Positions 7,891 through 14,801 of a stretch of DNA of 32,474 nt are shown piece by piece. The DNA is taken from NCBI GenBank assembly GCA_902789415.1, contig CADAOD010000042.1:1-32474 (forward strand), in the 5' to 3' direction. Positions within the stretch are counted from its first letter, which is position 1. Each line of letters begins with the position of its first letter. Position numbers and translations under genes: made by a program. The notes beneath the pieces were generated by a model. It worked only from the letters and a program-made list of their open reading frames with translations. It was not told where the DNA came from and made no database searches. The stretch is from an uncultured Prevotellaceae bacterium (GTDB lineage: Bacteria; Bacteroidota; Bacteroidia; Bacteroidales; Bacteroidaceae).

Positions 7891-9185
7891 TGTACGGTAT
7901 CTGCGACTGTGATAATTGCTACGTTTCATGTGAACGAGTGTTCCGACCAGATTTGGTTGGAAAACCCGTGGTAGTGCTATCTAACAACGACGGATGCGTG
8001 GTGGCTCGAAGTAACGAGGCAAAGGCATTGGGGATAAAAGAAGGCACACCATACTTTAAGTTAGCAGAGGAATTCCCTGGACAAAAAATAGCGGTATTCT
8101 CGTCGAACTATGAACTATACGGCGAACTAACCAGTCGCGTAGTAAGCATCATCCGACATGAAACACCAGCCTACTTCAGATACTCCATTGATGAGTGCTT
8201 TATGTATCTGGATGGCATAGACGAAAGAAAACTGCAACCATGGGGCGAACATCTGTACAAACGAATAAAACGCGAGGTGGGTATGCCTGTAAGCATAGGC
8301 ATCGCACCTAATAAGACACTGGCTAAGATTGCATCGAAACTGGCCAAGAAATACGAGGCCTACAGGCATTGCTGCATGATTGACGATGACTACAAACGTA
8401 TGAAAGCGTTGGAATGGTGTCCCATAGAAGATGTATGGGGTATCGGAAGACGATATGCAGCAAAGTTACAGGCACTGGGATGCAGAACTGCCCTCGATTT
8501 TGCAAAGCACCATCCCGACTGGGTGCATCTTACTTTTAACAATATCAATATCATGCGTACCTGGCAGGAATTGAATGGTGAAGATGCTGTGCCTAACGAG
8601 GAGCTGGCAAAGAAAAAGAGTATCTGTACCAGCAGATCGTTTAACGGAATGATTAGCGACTACGAGACATTGCGAACCCATATAGCCAACTACGCCACAA
8701 GATGTGCCGAAAAGCTGAGACAGCAGCAGACGGTGGCACAGATAGTTGGTGTATTTGTGAACACCAATGCATTCAGAGAGGACCTTGCACAATACTGGAA
8801 CTTTCAAGAGATACGCCTTATTACACCAACCAACAGCACTATACCAATAGTACAGGCTGCCAGCGAAATACTGCAGAAGATTTATATTCAGGGCTATCAA
8901 TACAAAAAAGCCGGTGTGATAGTAATGGGAATTTCTGAAGACTCGCCTATTCAGCAGGATTTGTTTGATACGGATGCCGAGACTATACAAAAGATGAGAA
9001 GACTTGACGAAGTGGTAGACCGTATTAACCGCATGCATGGATCGGAAACAGTTGTTATTGGAGCTCAGCAATACACGCAAAAAAACGGAAAAGGAAAGGC
9101 CAATGTATTTGCCAATGCCATAAAGCACGACCACAAAAGTCCCTGCTATACCACTCGCTGGAAAGATGTGATTAAACTGAAGTAA
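7890..9185 (+). CDS. umuC: UmuC-like Y-family translesion DNA polymerase (Pol V catalytic subunit)
   Basis: Error-prone polymerase that copies damaged DNA. The 431 residues have the family order: palm/fingers with metal ligands Asp6 and Asp101-Glu102 in YSIDECF, LSNNDGCVVAR near 30-40, FSSNYELY near 70-77, a helix-hairpin-helix thumb near VWGIGRRYAAKL (182-193), and the little-finger domain after about 245. The sequence QQDLF at 355-359 fits a beta-clamp binding motif. The C-terminal end (residues 395-431) is basic, as usual for UmuC. Translation is probably coupled to umuD through the one-base TAATG overlap. The next plus-strand gene is about 370 bases away, past a repeat-rich gap. Confidence 0.97.
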   Translation: MYGICDCDNCYVSCERVFRPDLVGKPVVVLSNNDGCVVARSNEAKALGIKEGTPYFKLAEEFPGQKIAVFSSNYELYGELTSRVVSIIRHETPAYFRYSIDECFMYLDGIDERKLQPWGEHLYKRIKREVGMPVSIGIAPNKTLAKIASKLAKKYEAYRHCCMIDDDYKRMKALEWCPIEDVWGIGRRYAAKLQALGCRTALDFAKHHPDWVHLTFNNINIMRTWQELNGEDAVPNEELAKKKSICTSRSFNGMISDYETLRTHIANYATRCAEKLRQQQTVAQIVGVFVNTNAFREDLAQYWNFQEIRLITPTNSTIPIVQAASEILQKIYIQGYQYKKAGVIVMGISEDSPIQQDLFDTDAETIQKMRRLDEVVDRINRMHGSETVVIGAQQYTQKNGKGKANVFANAIKHDHKSPCYTTRWKDVIKLK

Positions 9186-9217
9186 CGCTGTTGCGCTGTT
9201 GCGCCGTTGCACTGTTG
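9186..9217. repeat. Four tandem 8-bp units (CGCTGTTG)
   Basis: Units CGCTGTTG (twice), CGCCGTTG and CACTGTTG follow directly after the umuC stop. A roughly complementary array of GCAACTGC-type units lies at 9350-9378, so the two can pair in part across about 130 bases. Confidence 0.75.
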
Positions 9218-9258
9218 CTTTAAGTAATTGCTACATTGTGGTGCGCGCGTTAAAAATC

Positions 9259-9313
9259 TAATATAATTTTTATATATATTATATATTATAATATATAATA
9301 TATATAATATAAT
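9259..9313. repeat. TA-only low-complexity tract
   Basis: About 55 bases made almost only of TA, TAA and ATT steps, with several overlapping palindromes of the type ATATATTATATAT. It sits between the two GTTGC/GCAAC arrays. No gene is visible. Confidence 0.7.
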
Positions 9314-9320
9314 AGTCAAC

Positions 9321-9400
9321 TTTTTTAGGCTACTTCGTCGAGAGCAAAAGCAACTGCGCAACTGCGCAACACTGCAACACCGACGAAGTTGACTAAAAAA
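9321..9400. repeat. 20-bp inverted repeat enclosing a GCAAC array
   Basis: Arm 9321-9340 (TTTTTTAG, then GCTA, then CTTCGTCG) and the reverse complement of 9381-9400 match at 18 of 20 positions. The 40-base interior holds GCAACTGC, GCAACTGC, GCAACACT and GCAAC (9350-9378). The outer ends are T-runs when read outward to inward on each strand. The element could be a miniature mobile or intergenic repeat or a large RNA hairpin. It has no coding potential that I can see. Confidence 0.65.
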
Positions 9401-9438
9401 AAATTTTTGATTTTATAAAAAATAATCGAGGGGAACTA

Positions 9439-9469
9439 TTGTTTTGCATCTGAATTTTTCGTACCTTTG
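9439..9469 (+). promoter_or_regulatory. Promoter of the HU-like gene
   Basis: TTG (9439-9441), 20 bases, TACCTTTG (9462-9469). The start of transcription would be near 9476, with a leader of about 85 bases. Within that leader AATTG recurs at 9514, 9536 and 9558, each 22 bases apart, the last overlapping the proposed TTG start codon. Confidence 0.7.
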
Positions 9470-9559
9470 CATTGTCAAATTGAGAGAGTAAGAGCAGTGG
9501 CATTAAGACTAAAAATTGCGAGAATTAAATCTAGAAATTGCGCGCATTAATAGTAACAA

Positions 9560-10078
9560 TTGAAAGTACTAATAGCTGTTGAAACCTGCACTCCAAGGCG
9601 AGAGCTTAAAATCGGCAACAAACCTGGTAAGCGATTCATTATGCGTCCTGAGCTGTATAGCCCAATCCAGGAGAAGAAAGTGTTCGCAGAGGCAGCCACC
9701 CACTCGGGTATCTCTGCAGGTGTAATTAAGGCAGCTTGGGATGCTGCAGGTGAAGTAATCCGTACGTGGGCCACCGAGGGCCACTCAGTGCCCCTGCCAG
9801 GACTGGGCACCATGCGATTCGGAGTGCGCAGTAAGGCTGTTGAGGAGCTGGAGGACGTGAAGGCAGGATTGATCAGTGTTCGTCGCATTATCTTTACCCC
9901 TAACGTGGACGTTAAGGACGAGCTGAAGAATACCAGCATCCAGATTACCTGCCTGGACGAGGATGGCAAAGTGCTGAAGCGTGTGACCAGCGGTGATAGC
10001 GGCGATATCGAGGACCCCGACCAGCCATCGAACGGCGGTGGTAATACCGGAGGCGGCAACGAGTCGAATGGTGATTAA
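9560..10078 (+). CDS. HU-family (HU_2-like) DNA-binding protein
   Basis: A histone-like protein of the longer Bacteroidota HU type, likely to bind and bend DNA. The start is TTG at 9560, the first start codon after an in-frame stop. The N-terminal strand KVLIAVETCTPRRELKIGN fits the extended N-terminus of this subfamily, so I prefer it to the ATG at 9641. The HU fold is seen in KKVFAEAATHSGISAGVIKA (about 39-58), the GHSVPLPGLGTMRFG turn and strand (about 74-88), and the RRIIFTPN...DELKNTSIQ end. The last ~30 residues form an acidic, Gly/Asn-rich tail (EDPDQPSNGGGNTGGGN) typical of this subfamily. Smalltalk follows 62 bases downstream. Proteins of this kind often sit beside a smalltalk gene and an amidase gene; no amidase is present here. 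Confidence 0.9.
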   Translation: MKVLIAVETCTPRRELKIGNKPGKRFIMRPELYSPIQEKKVFAEAATHSGISAGVIKAAWDAAGEVIRTWATEGHSVPLPGLGTMRFGVRSKAVEELEDVKAGLISVRRIIFTPNVDVKDELKNTSIQITCLDEDGKVLKRVTSGDSGDIEDPDQPSNGGGNTGGGNESNGD

Positions 10079-10084
10079 GGGTTT

Positions 10085-10098
10085 GGGGCGAAAGCCCC
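10085..10098. repeat. Short GC-rich palindrome, copy 2
   Basis: GGGGC-GAAA-GCCCC, a stem with a GNRA-type tetraloop, directly after the HU-like stop. No T-run follows, so it is not a classical terminator; it could stabilise the mRNA end. Confidence 0.45.
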
Positions 10099-10140
10099 GC
10101 CCTACTCCAATTAAGAATTTAGATTTTAGAATTAAGAGCT

Positions 10141-10242
10141 ATGAATAAGAAAGAAACGATTAAGTTTATTGTGCAGATGATTGCAAGTATCGCTACGGCG
10201 ATTGTAACGGCACTGGGAGCGACATCGTGCATCGGGGCTTAG
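10141..10242 (+). CDS. Smalltalk micro-protein
   Basis: A 33-residue protein, MNKKETIKFIVQMIASIAT followed by AIVTALGATSCIGA. It has a basic start, one hydrophobic helix and a Cys near the end (TSC). This is the pattern of the Bacteroidota 'smalltalk' family, which is typically found between an HU-like gene and an N-acetylmuramoyl-L-alanine amidase gene. The helix and terminal Cys suggest membrane association or a short lipoprotein-like peptide; the function is unknown. The stop codon TAG is part of a GC-rich palindrome (10233-10247). Bases 10243-10322 after it hold no gene. Confidence 0.85.
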   Translation: MNKKETIKFIVQMIASIATAIVTALGATSCIGA

Positions 10243-10247
10243 CCCCG
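10233..10247. repeat. Short GC-rich palindrome, copy 3
   Basis: CGGGGCT-T-AGCCCCG, 7-bp arms around one base, spanning the smalltalk stop codon. Same GGGGC/GCCCC core as the copies at 7181-7192 and 10085-10098. Confidence 0.45.
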
Positions 10248-10322
10248 AAGAACTACAAGTTCTTGGACAAGCCAAGCGGCATAGCCGAGCGGCGTTGGCG
10301 CCATGTAAAATTGAAAAACAAC

Positions 10323-10362
10323 AAAAAAAGCTGATATTAATTGCAAGTATCAGCTTTTTTTT
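10323..10362 (+). terminator. Intrinsic terminator after smalltalk
   Basis: A perfect 14-bp stem, AAAAAAAGCTGATA (10323-10336) with TATCAGCTTTTTTT (10348-10361), an 11-base loop and a run of eight T. It ends the HU/smalltalk transcript. Being A-rich upstream it may also act on the minus strand. Confidence 0.85.
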
Positions 10363-10371
10363 GTAACTTTG
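10341..10371 (+). promoter_or_regulatory. prfA promoter, overlapping the terminator
   Basis: TTG (10341-10343), 20 bases, TAACTTTG (10364-10371). The -33 box lies in the loop of the upstream terminator, and its right arm and T-run form the spacer. Confidence 0.7.
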
Positions 10372-10400
10372 CCGCCCAAATATATTATATTATAATTAAG

Positions 10401-11516
10401 ATGGCAGAAACAAGTAACAGCATTCTACAAAAATTAGATGGACTGGAGGCACGTTTTGAGGAGGTTTCGACCCTGATTACCGACCCCGCCGTGATTGCCG
10501 ACCAGCAGAGATTTGTAAAACTAACAAAGGAATACAAGGACCTGGGCGATATTATGGACGCCCGCAAACGTTATATTGCGTGCCTTAACAGTATTAAGGA
10601 GGCTAAGGATATTCTGGCCAACGAGACCGACCCTGAGATGAAGGAGATGGCACGCGAGGAGCTGGCTATGAACGAGGAGTTACAGCCACAGCTGGAGGAG
10701 GAAATAAAAATTGCGCTGATACCGAAAGACCCCGAAGATGCTAAGAACGTAGAAATGGAGATACGTGCAGGAACAGGTGGCGACGAGGCTGCCCTGTTTG
10801 CTGGCGACCTGTTTAAGATGTACAAGAACTACTGCGAGTCGAAGGGCTGGCAGGTGTCGATTACCTACGTATCTGAGGGTGCCGTGGGCGGATTTAAGGA
10901 GGTTGACTTCTCGGTAACAGGTGCCGACGTTTACGGTACACTGAAGTACGAGAGTGGTGTGCACCGCGTGCAGCGTGTGCCAGTGACCGAGAGTAACGGA
11001 CGTATGCAGACCAGTGCTGCTACCGTGGCCGTGCTGCCCGAGGCCGACAAGTTTGAGGTACACGTGAACGAGGGTGAGATTAAATGGGATACCTTCCGAA
11101 GCTCGGGTGCCGGTGGTCAGAACGTAAACAAGGTTGAATCGGGTGTACGCTTGCGCTACATGTGGAAGAACCCTAACACTGGCGAGACCGAGGAAATCCT
11201 GATTGAGTGTACCGAAACCCGCGACCAGCCTAAGAACAAGGAGCGCGCACTCTCTCGTTTGTACACCTTTATTTATGATAAGGAGCACCAGAAGTACGTG
11301 GATGATATCGCTAACCGCCGTAAGAGTCTGGTTTCGACCGGCGACCGTTCGGCAAAAATCCGCACCTACAACTTCCCTCAGGGTCGTGTTACCGATCACC
11401 GCATCGGCTATACCACACACGATCTGCAGGGTTTCCTGGGTGGCGATATCCAGGCCATGATTGATGCGCTGACCGTAGCTGAGAATGCCGAGCGCATGAA
11501 GGAAAATGAACTTTAA
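10401..11516 (+). CDS. prfA: Peptide chain release factor 1
   Basis: RF1 recognises UAA and UAG in the ribosomal A site and triggers release of the finished protein. From the ATG at 10401, just after the promoter, it has 371 residues. The stop-codon reading tripeptide is Pro194-Val-Thr196 (RVPVTESNGR), the RF1 rather than the RF2 type, and the peptidyl-tRNA hydrolysis motif is Gly238-Gly-Gln240 (SGAGGQNVNKVESGVRL). The N-terminal coiled-coil domain and the C-terminal segment (RVTDHRIGYTTHDL) are complete. An open frame further upstream (10341) begins inside the promoter and is rejected. pyrF follows after 11 bases and is probably cotranscribed. Confidence 0.97.
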   Translation: MAETSNSILQKLDGLEARFEEVSTLITDPAVIADQQRFVKLTKEYKDLGDIMDARKRYIACLNSIKEAKDILANETDPEMKEMAREELAMNEELQPQLEEEIKIALIPKDPEDAKNVEMEIRAGTGGDEAALFAGDLFKMYKNYCESKGWQVSITYVSEGAVGGFKEVDFSVTGADVYGTLKYESGVHRVQRVPVTESNGRMQTSAATVAVLPEADKFEVHVNEGEIKWDTFRSSGAGGQNVNKVESGVRLRYMWKNPNTGETEEILIECTETRDQPKNKERALSRLYTFIYDKEHQKYVDDIANRRKSLVSTGDRSAKIRTYNFPQGRVTDHRIGYTTHDLQGFLGGDIQAMIDALTVAENAERMKENEL

Positions 11517-11527
11517 AAAACAAAGAT

Positions 11528-12363
11528 ATGACCAGAAAAGAACTGATAGAACAGATTCGCGAGAAGCAGAGCTTTCTGTGCGTGGGACTGGACACAGACC
11601 TGGACAAGATGCCCAAAGGCCTGAAGGAGATTGTGAAGAAAGAGTATGAAGAGGAGGAGATGACCTTCGGCATGCTGTTTGAGTTTAGCACCCGCATTAT
11701 TGATGCTACTGCTCCCTACTGCGTGGCCTACAAGCCCAACCTGGCCTTCTACGAGGCTTACGGCATTGAGGGTATGGCTGCTTTCGAGGGCATTATCGAA
11801 TATCTGCAGGAGAACTAAAGCGCGGCGATATCGGTAACACATCGAAAATGTACGCCAAGACTTTCTTTGAGCAGTACAACGTGGATGCGCTGACCGTTGC
11901 ACCTTACATGGGCGAGGATAGCGTTACACCATTCCTGGGCTACGACGGCAAATGGGTGGTGCTGCTGGCTCTTACATCTAATAAGGGCAGCCACGACTTC
12001 CAGCTGATGAAGGACGAGAATGGCGAGCGATTGTTTGAGAAGGTACTGAAGAAGAGTCAGGAATGGGGCAACGACGAGAACATGATGTACGTAGTTGGTG
12101 CCACACAGGGACAGATGTTTGAGGACATCCGCAAGCTGGCTCCTAACCACTTTCTGCTGGTTCCTGGCGTTGGTGCGCAGGGCGGCAGCTTAGAGGAGGT
12201 TTGCAAGTACGGCATGACTAAGGACTGCGGACTGCTGGTTAACTCAAGTCGCGGCATTATCTACGCCAGCAACGAGAAGAACTTTGACGAGGTGGCTGGA
12301 CAGAAGGCCCAGGAGCTGCAGCAGCAGATGAAGCAGATCCTGACCGAGGCAGGAATTTGCTAA
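11528..12363 (+). pseudogene. pyrF: Orotidine 5'-phosphate decarboxylase, disrupted by an internal deletion and frameshift
   Basis: PyrF makes UMP from OMP, the last step of pyrimidine synthesis. Two frames carry the halves. Residues from 11528 (FLCVGLDTDL, APYCVAYKPNLAFYE) stop at TAA 11816-11818. The rest begins in another frame at AAG 11818 ([17 protein letters not shown]) and runs to 12363 with [25 protein letters not shown] and [11 protein letters not shown]. In the family, about ten residues ending in the catalytic ADA of ADAKRGDIG lie between the halves. Here they are missing, which fits a loss of about 28 bases. The first catalytic Asp is gone, so neither a simple slip nor readthrough would restore an active enzyme. 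It is either a true mutation (the cell would need uracil) or an assembly error. Confidence 0.9.
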
Positions 12364-12395
12364 GTTGATAGTTGACAGTTGATAGTTGATAGTTA
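12364..12395. repeat. Tandem 7-bp repeat (GTTGATA)
   Basis: GTTGATA, GTTGACA, GTTGATA, GTTGATA and a partial unit fill the gap between pyrF and the HD gene, right up to the GTG start at 12396. The same unit in inverse orientation (TATCAAC) occurs at 22420-22447. Confidence 0.7.
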
Positions 12396-13625
12396 GTGAA
12401 CGACGTTAAAATCATCAACGACCCGGTTTTCGGGTTTATCAAGATACCACGCGGCATGCTCTACGGGATAGTAGAGCACCCGCTTTTTCAGAGGCTTAAC
12501 CGCATCAATCAGTTGGGGTTGGCCTCTGTGGTGTATCCTGGGGCCAGGCATACGCGATTCCAGCACTCATTAGGTGCGTTCCACCTGATGAGCGAGGCTA
12601 TACAGAACCTGCAACAGAAGGGGCAGTTTATCTTCGACTCGGAGGCCGAGGCCGTTCAGGCCGCCATCCTGATGCATGATATCGGACACGGACCGTTCTC
12701 GCATGTGCTCGAAAATACGCTGATAAGCGGCATCAGTCACGAGGAAATATCGCTGATGATGATGGAGGAGATTAACCGATCGATGAACGGACAGCTTAAC
12801 TTAGCCATCTCGATATTCAAAGGCGAGTATCCTAAGAACTTCCTGCACCAGCTGATATCCAGTCAGCTGGATATGGACCGACTGGACTACCTGCGACGCG
12901 ACTCGTTCTACACAGGTGTTACCGAGGGTAACATTGGCAGCGCACGTATCATCAAGATGCTCAACGTGGTAGATGACTCGCTTGTAGTAGAGCAAAAGGG
13001 CATCTACTCGCTGGAGAACTACCTGACTACCCGCCGACTGATGTACTGGCAGGTGTATCTGCACCGCACATGTGTGGCTTACGAGAAGGTACTGGTAAAC
13101 ATGCTGAACCGCGTCAAGTGGCTGATACGTAACGGCCAGCAGGTGTTTGCATCGCCCGCCCTACTCTACTTCCTACAGAACGATATCGATGCCGAGTGGT
13201 TTGCCACCCACCCCGAGGCGCTACAGAACTACAGCGAGCTGGACGACAGCGACATCTGGAGCGCCATGAAGGCCTGGAAGCACCACAGCGATAAGATACT
13301 GAGCACGCTGGCTACGGACATGCTTGACCGACACATTTTTAAGGTGGAGGTACTGGAAGAGGAGCCCACCCCCGAACGCCTTGACGAGCTGAAGCACGCC
13401 ATCGCCCAGAAGATGGATATACCTTACGAGGATGCCCACTACATGATGAGCCTGAACACCATCCAGAAGGACATGTACAACGTGGATGATGATAAGATAC
13501 AAATACTTTACAAAAACGGCGAAATCAAGGACATTTCGGAAGCTTCAGAACTGCTAAATGTGCAGTTACTTTCAAAAAAAATACGAAAATATTATCTTTG
13601 TTATCAAAGATTTGAAGAAAAATAG
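12396..13625 (+). CDS. HD-domain phosphohydrolase (dNTPase-like)
   Basis: A 409-residue protein of the HD superfamily related to dGTP triphosphohydrolases and SAMHD1-like enzymes. Metal-binding residues are visible in order: His57 (RHTRFQHSLG), His94-Asp95 (MHDIGHGPFSH) and the acidic motif LDMDRLDYLRRD (Asp159/Asp161). The substrate is not known; a deoxynucleotide is a guess from the family. The start is GTG at 12396, directly after the GTTGATA repeats; no upstream ATG is in frame. The 3' end overlaps promoter-like sequences for lpxD. Confidence 0.85.
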   Translation: MNDVKIINDPVFGFIKIPRGMLYGIVEHPLFQRLNRINQLGLASVVYPGARHTRFQHSLGAFHLMSEAIQNLQQKGQFIFDSEAEAVQAAILMHDIGHGPFSHVLENTLISGISHEEISLMMMEEINRSMNGQLNLAISIFKGEYPKNFLHQLISSQLDMDRLDYLRRDSFYTGVTEGNIGSARIIKMLNVVDDSLVVEQKGIYSLENYLTTRRLMYWQVYLHRTCVAYEKVLVNMLNRVKWLIRNGQQVFASPALLYFLQNDIDAEWFATHPEALQNYSELDDSDIWSAMKAWKHHSDKILSTLATDMLDRHIFKVEVLEEEPTPERLDELKHAIAQKMDIPYEDAHYMMSLNTIQKDMYNVDDDKIQILYKNGEIKDISEASELLNVQLLSKKIRKYYLCYQRFEEK

Positions 13626-13634
13626 TTATCTTTG
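13593..13634 (+). promoter_or_regulatory. Two tandem TATCTTTG boxes upstream of lpxD
   Basis: TATCTTTG occurs at 13593-13600 (inside the end of the HD gene) and 13627-13634 (just after its stop). The second would start transcription near 13641, 24 bases before the lpxD ATG. No good -33 TTG at the 20-base distance was found for either, so strength is uncertain. Confidence 0.5.
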
Positions 13635-13664
13635 CACGGATTTTTTAAACATTGCAAAAGGAAT

Positions 13665-14708
13665 ATGGAGTTTACAGCCAAACAAATTGCAGAACTGATA
13701 CAGGGAAGAGTGGAAGGCAATGAGAATGCTGCCGTCCGCACTTTCGCTAAGATTGAAGAGGGCGTTGAGGGAGCCATTTCGTTCCTCTCGAATCCCAAAT
13801 ATACCCATTACATTTACGACACCAAGTCGAGCGTAGTACTCATCAACGAAGACGTAGAACTTGAGCACCCAGTAAGCTGCACGCTTATTCGCGTAAAAAA
13901 CGCCTATGAGTGCGTGGCCAAGCTGTTGCAGTTCTACGAGAGCATGAAACCCGCCAAGGTGGGCATCGATTCATTGGCATCGATCTCGCCCAAGGCAAAG
14001 GTTGGCGAGAACGTGTATATCGGTGCGTTTGCCGTGATTGGCGACGGCGCTGTGATCGGCGACGGCTGTCAGATTTATCCCCACACCGTGATTGGCGATG
14101 GCGTACAGGTAGGCCAGAAATGCCTGTTCTACCCCCACGTAACCATTTACCAGGGATGCAAAATTGGAAATAATGTTACAATACACGCAGGTAGCGTGAT
14201 AGGCGCCGACGGTTTTGGTTTTGCACCTAATACCGAGGGATACGATAAGATTCCACAGATTGGTATCGTAGTAATCGAGGATAACGTTGAGATTGGTGCC
14301 AATACATGTATCGACCGCAGCACCATGGGACAGACTACCATTCACAAGGGTGTGAAGCTGGATAACCTGATTCAGGTGGCTCACAATTGTGAGATTGGAG
14401 AGAACACAGTGATGAGTGCTCAGGTAGGTCTGGCAGGCAGCACCAAGATTGGTGCTTGGTGTATGGTTGGCGGACAGGCTGGTTTTGCCGGACACATTCA
14501 GGTGGCCGATAAGACATTTGTTGGTGCCCAGTGCGGTGTTATCAGTAACACCAAGGGTAATGGTGAACAGCTGATTGGTTCACCAGCCGTAAATCCAAAG
14601 ATGTACTTCAAGGCTCGCGCCATCGACAGCAAGCTGCCCGATATGTATCGCCAGGTAGCTGCCCTGCAGCGCGAAATCGAAGCCCTGAAAGAAAAGTTGA
14701 AAGATTAA
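13665..14708 (+). CDS. lpxD: UDP-3-O-acylglucosamine N-acyltransferase
   Basis: LpxD adds the second acyl chain (on N2) in lipid A synthesis, using acyl-ACP. The start is ATG 13665 ([18 protein letters not shown]); an earlier in-frame ATG at 13632 overlaps the promoter. The 347 residues show the N-terminal uridine-binding domain (NPKYTHYIY region), the left-handed beta-helix hexapeptide repeats (about 100-320) and the catalytic His240 in QVAHNCEIG, equivalent to His239 of E. coli. The C-terminal helix ([14 protein letters not shown]) is present. It heads the run lpxD, lpxC/fabZ, lpxA, miaA. Confidence 0.97.
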   Translation: MEFTAKQIAELIQGRVEGNENAAVRTFAKIEEGVEGAISFLSNPKYTHYIYDTKSSVVLINEDVELEHPVSCTLIRVKNAYECVAKLLQFYESMKPAKVGIDSLASISPKAKVGENVYIGAFAVIGDGAVIGDGCQIYPHTVIGDGVQVGQKCLFYPHVTIYQGCKIGNNVTIHAGSVIGADGFGFAPNTEGYDKIPQIGIVVIEDNVEIGANTCIDRSTMGQTTIHKGVKLDNLIQVAHNCEIGENTVMSAQVGLAGSTKIGAWCMVGGQAGFAGHIQVADKTFVGAQCGVISNTKGNGEQLIGSPAVNPKMYFKARAIDSKLPDMYRQVAALQREIEALKEKLKD

Positions 14709-14713
14709 AATCA

Positions 14714-14779
14714 AACACAGAGGTACAAAGGCACAGAGAAAAAAAACAAAAAAACTCTGTAACTCTGTATCTCTGTGTT
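14714..14779. repeat. Long imperfect inverted repeat between lpxD and lpxC/fabZ
   Basis: Arms of 25 bases (14714-14738 and 14755-14779) match at about 21 positions and enclose a 16-base A-rich loop. Each arm is built from ACAGAG/CTCTGT units. The hairpin ends 22 bases before the lpxC ATG. It lacks a following T-run. A related ACACAGAGGCA phrase occurs near 22213. Confidence 0.65.
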
Positions 14780-14801
14780 GAAAACAAAAATAACAAAAGA
14801 T

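Noticed and set aside
10243-10322. tRNA-like GC-rich sequence after smalltalk
   Set aside because: No cloverleaf, T-loop GTTC or CCA end can be drawn; it is only short GC-rich repeats such as GGCATAGCC.
11810-11825. Programmed frameshift in pyrF
   Set aside because: No slippery sequence is evident, and conserved residues, including a catalytic Asp, are missing as well as the frame being shifted.
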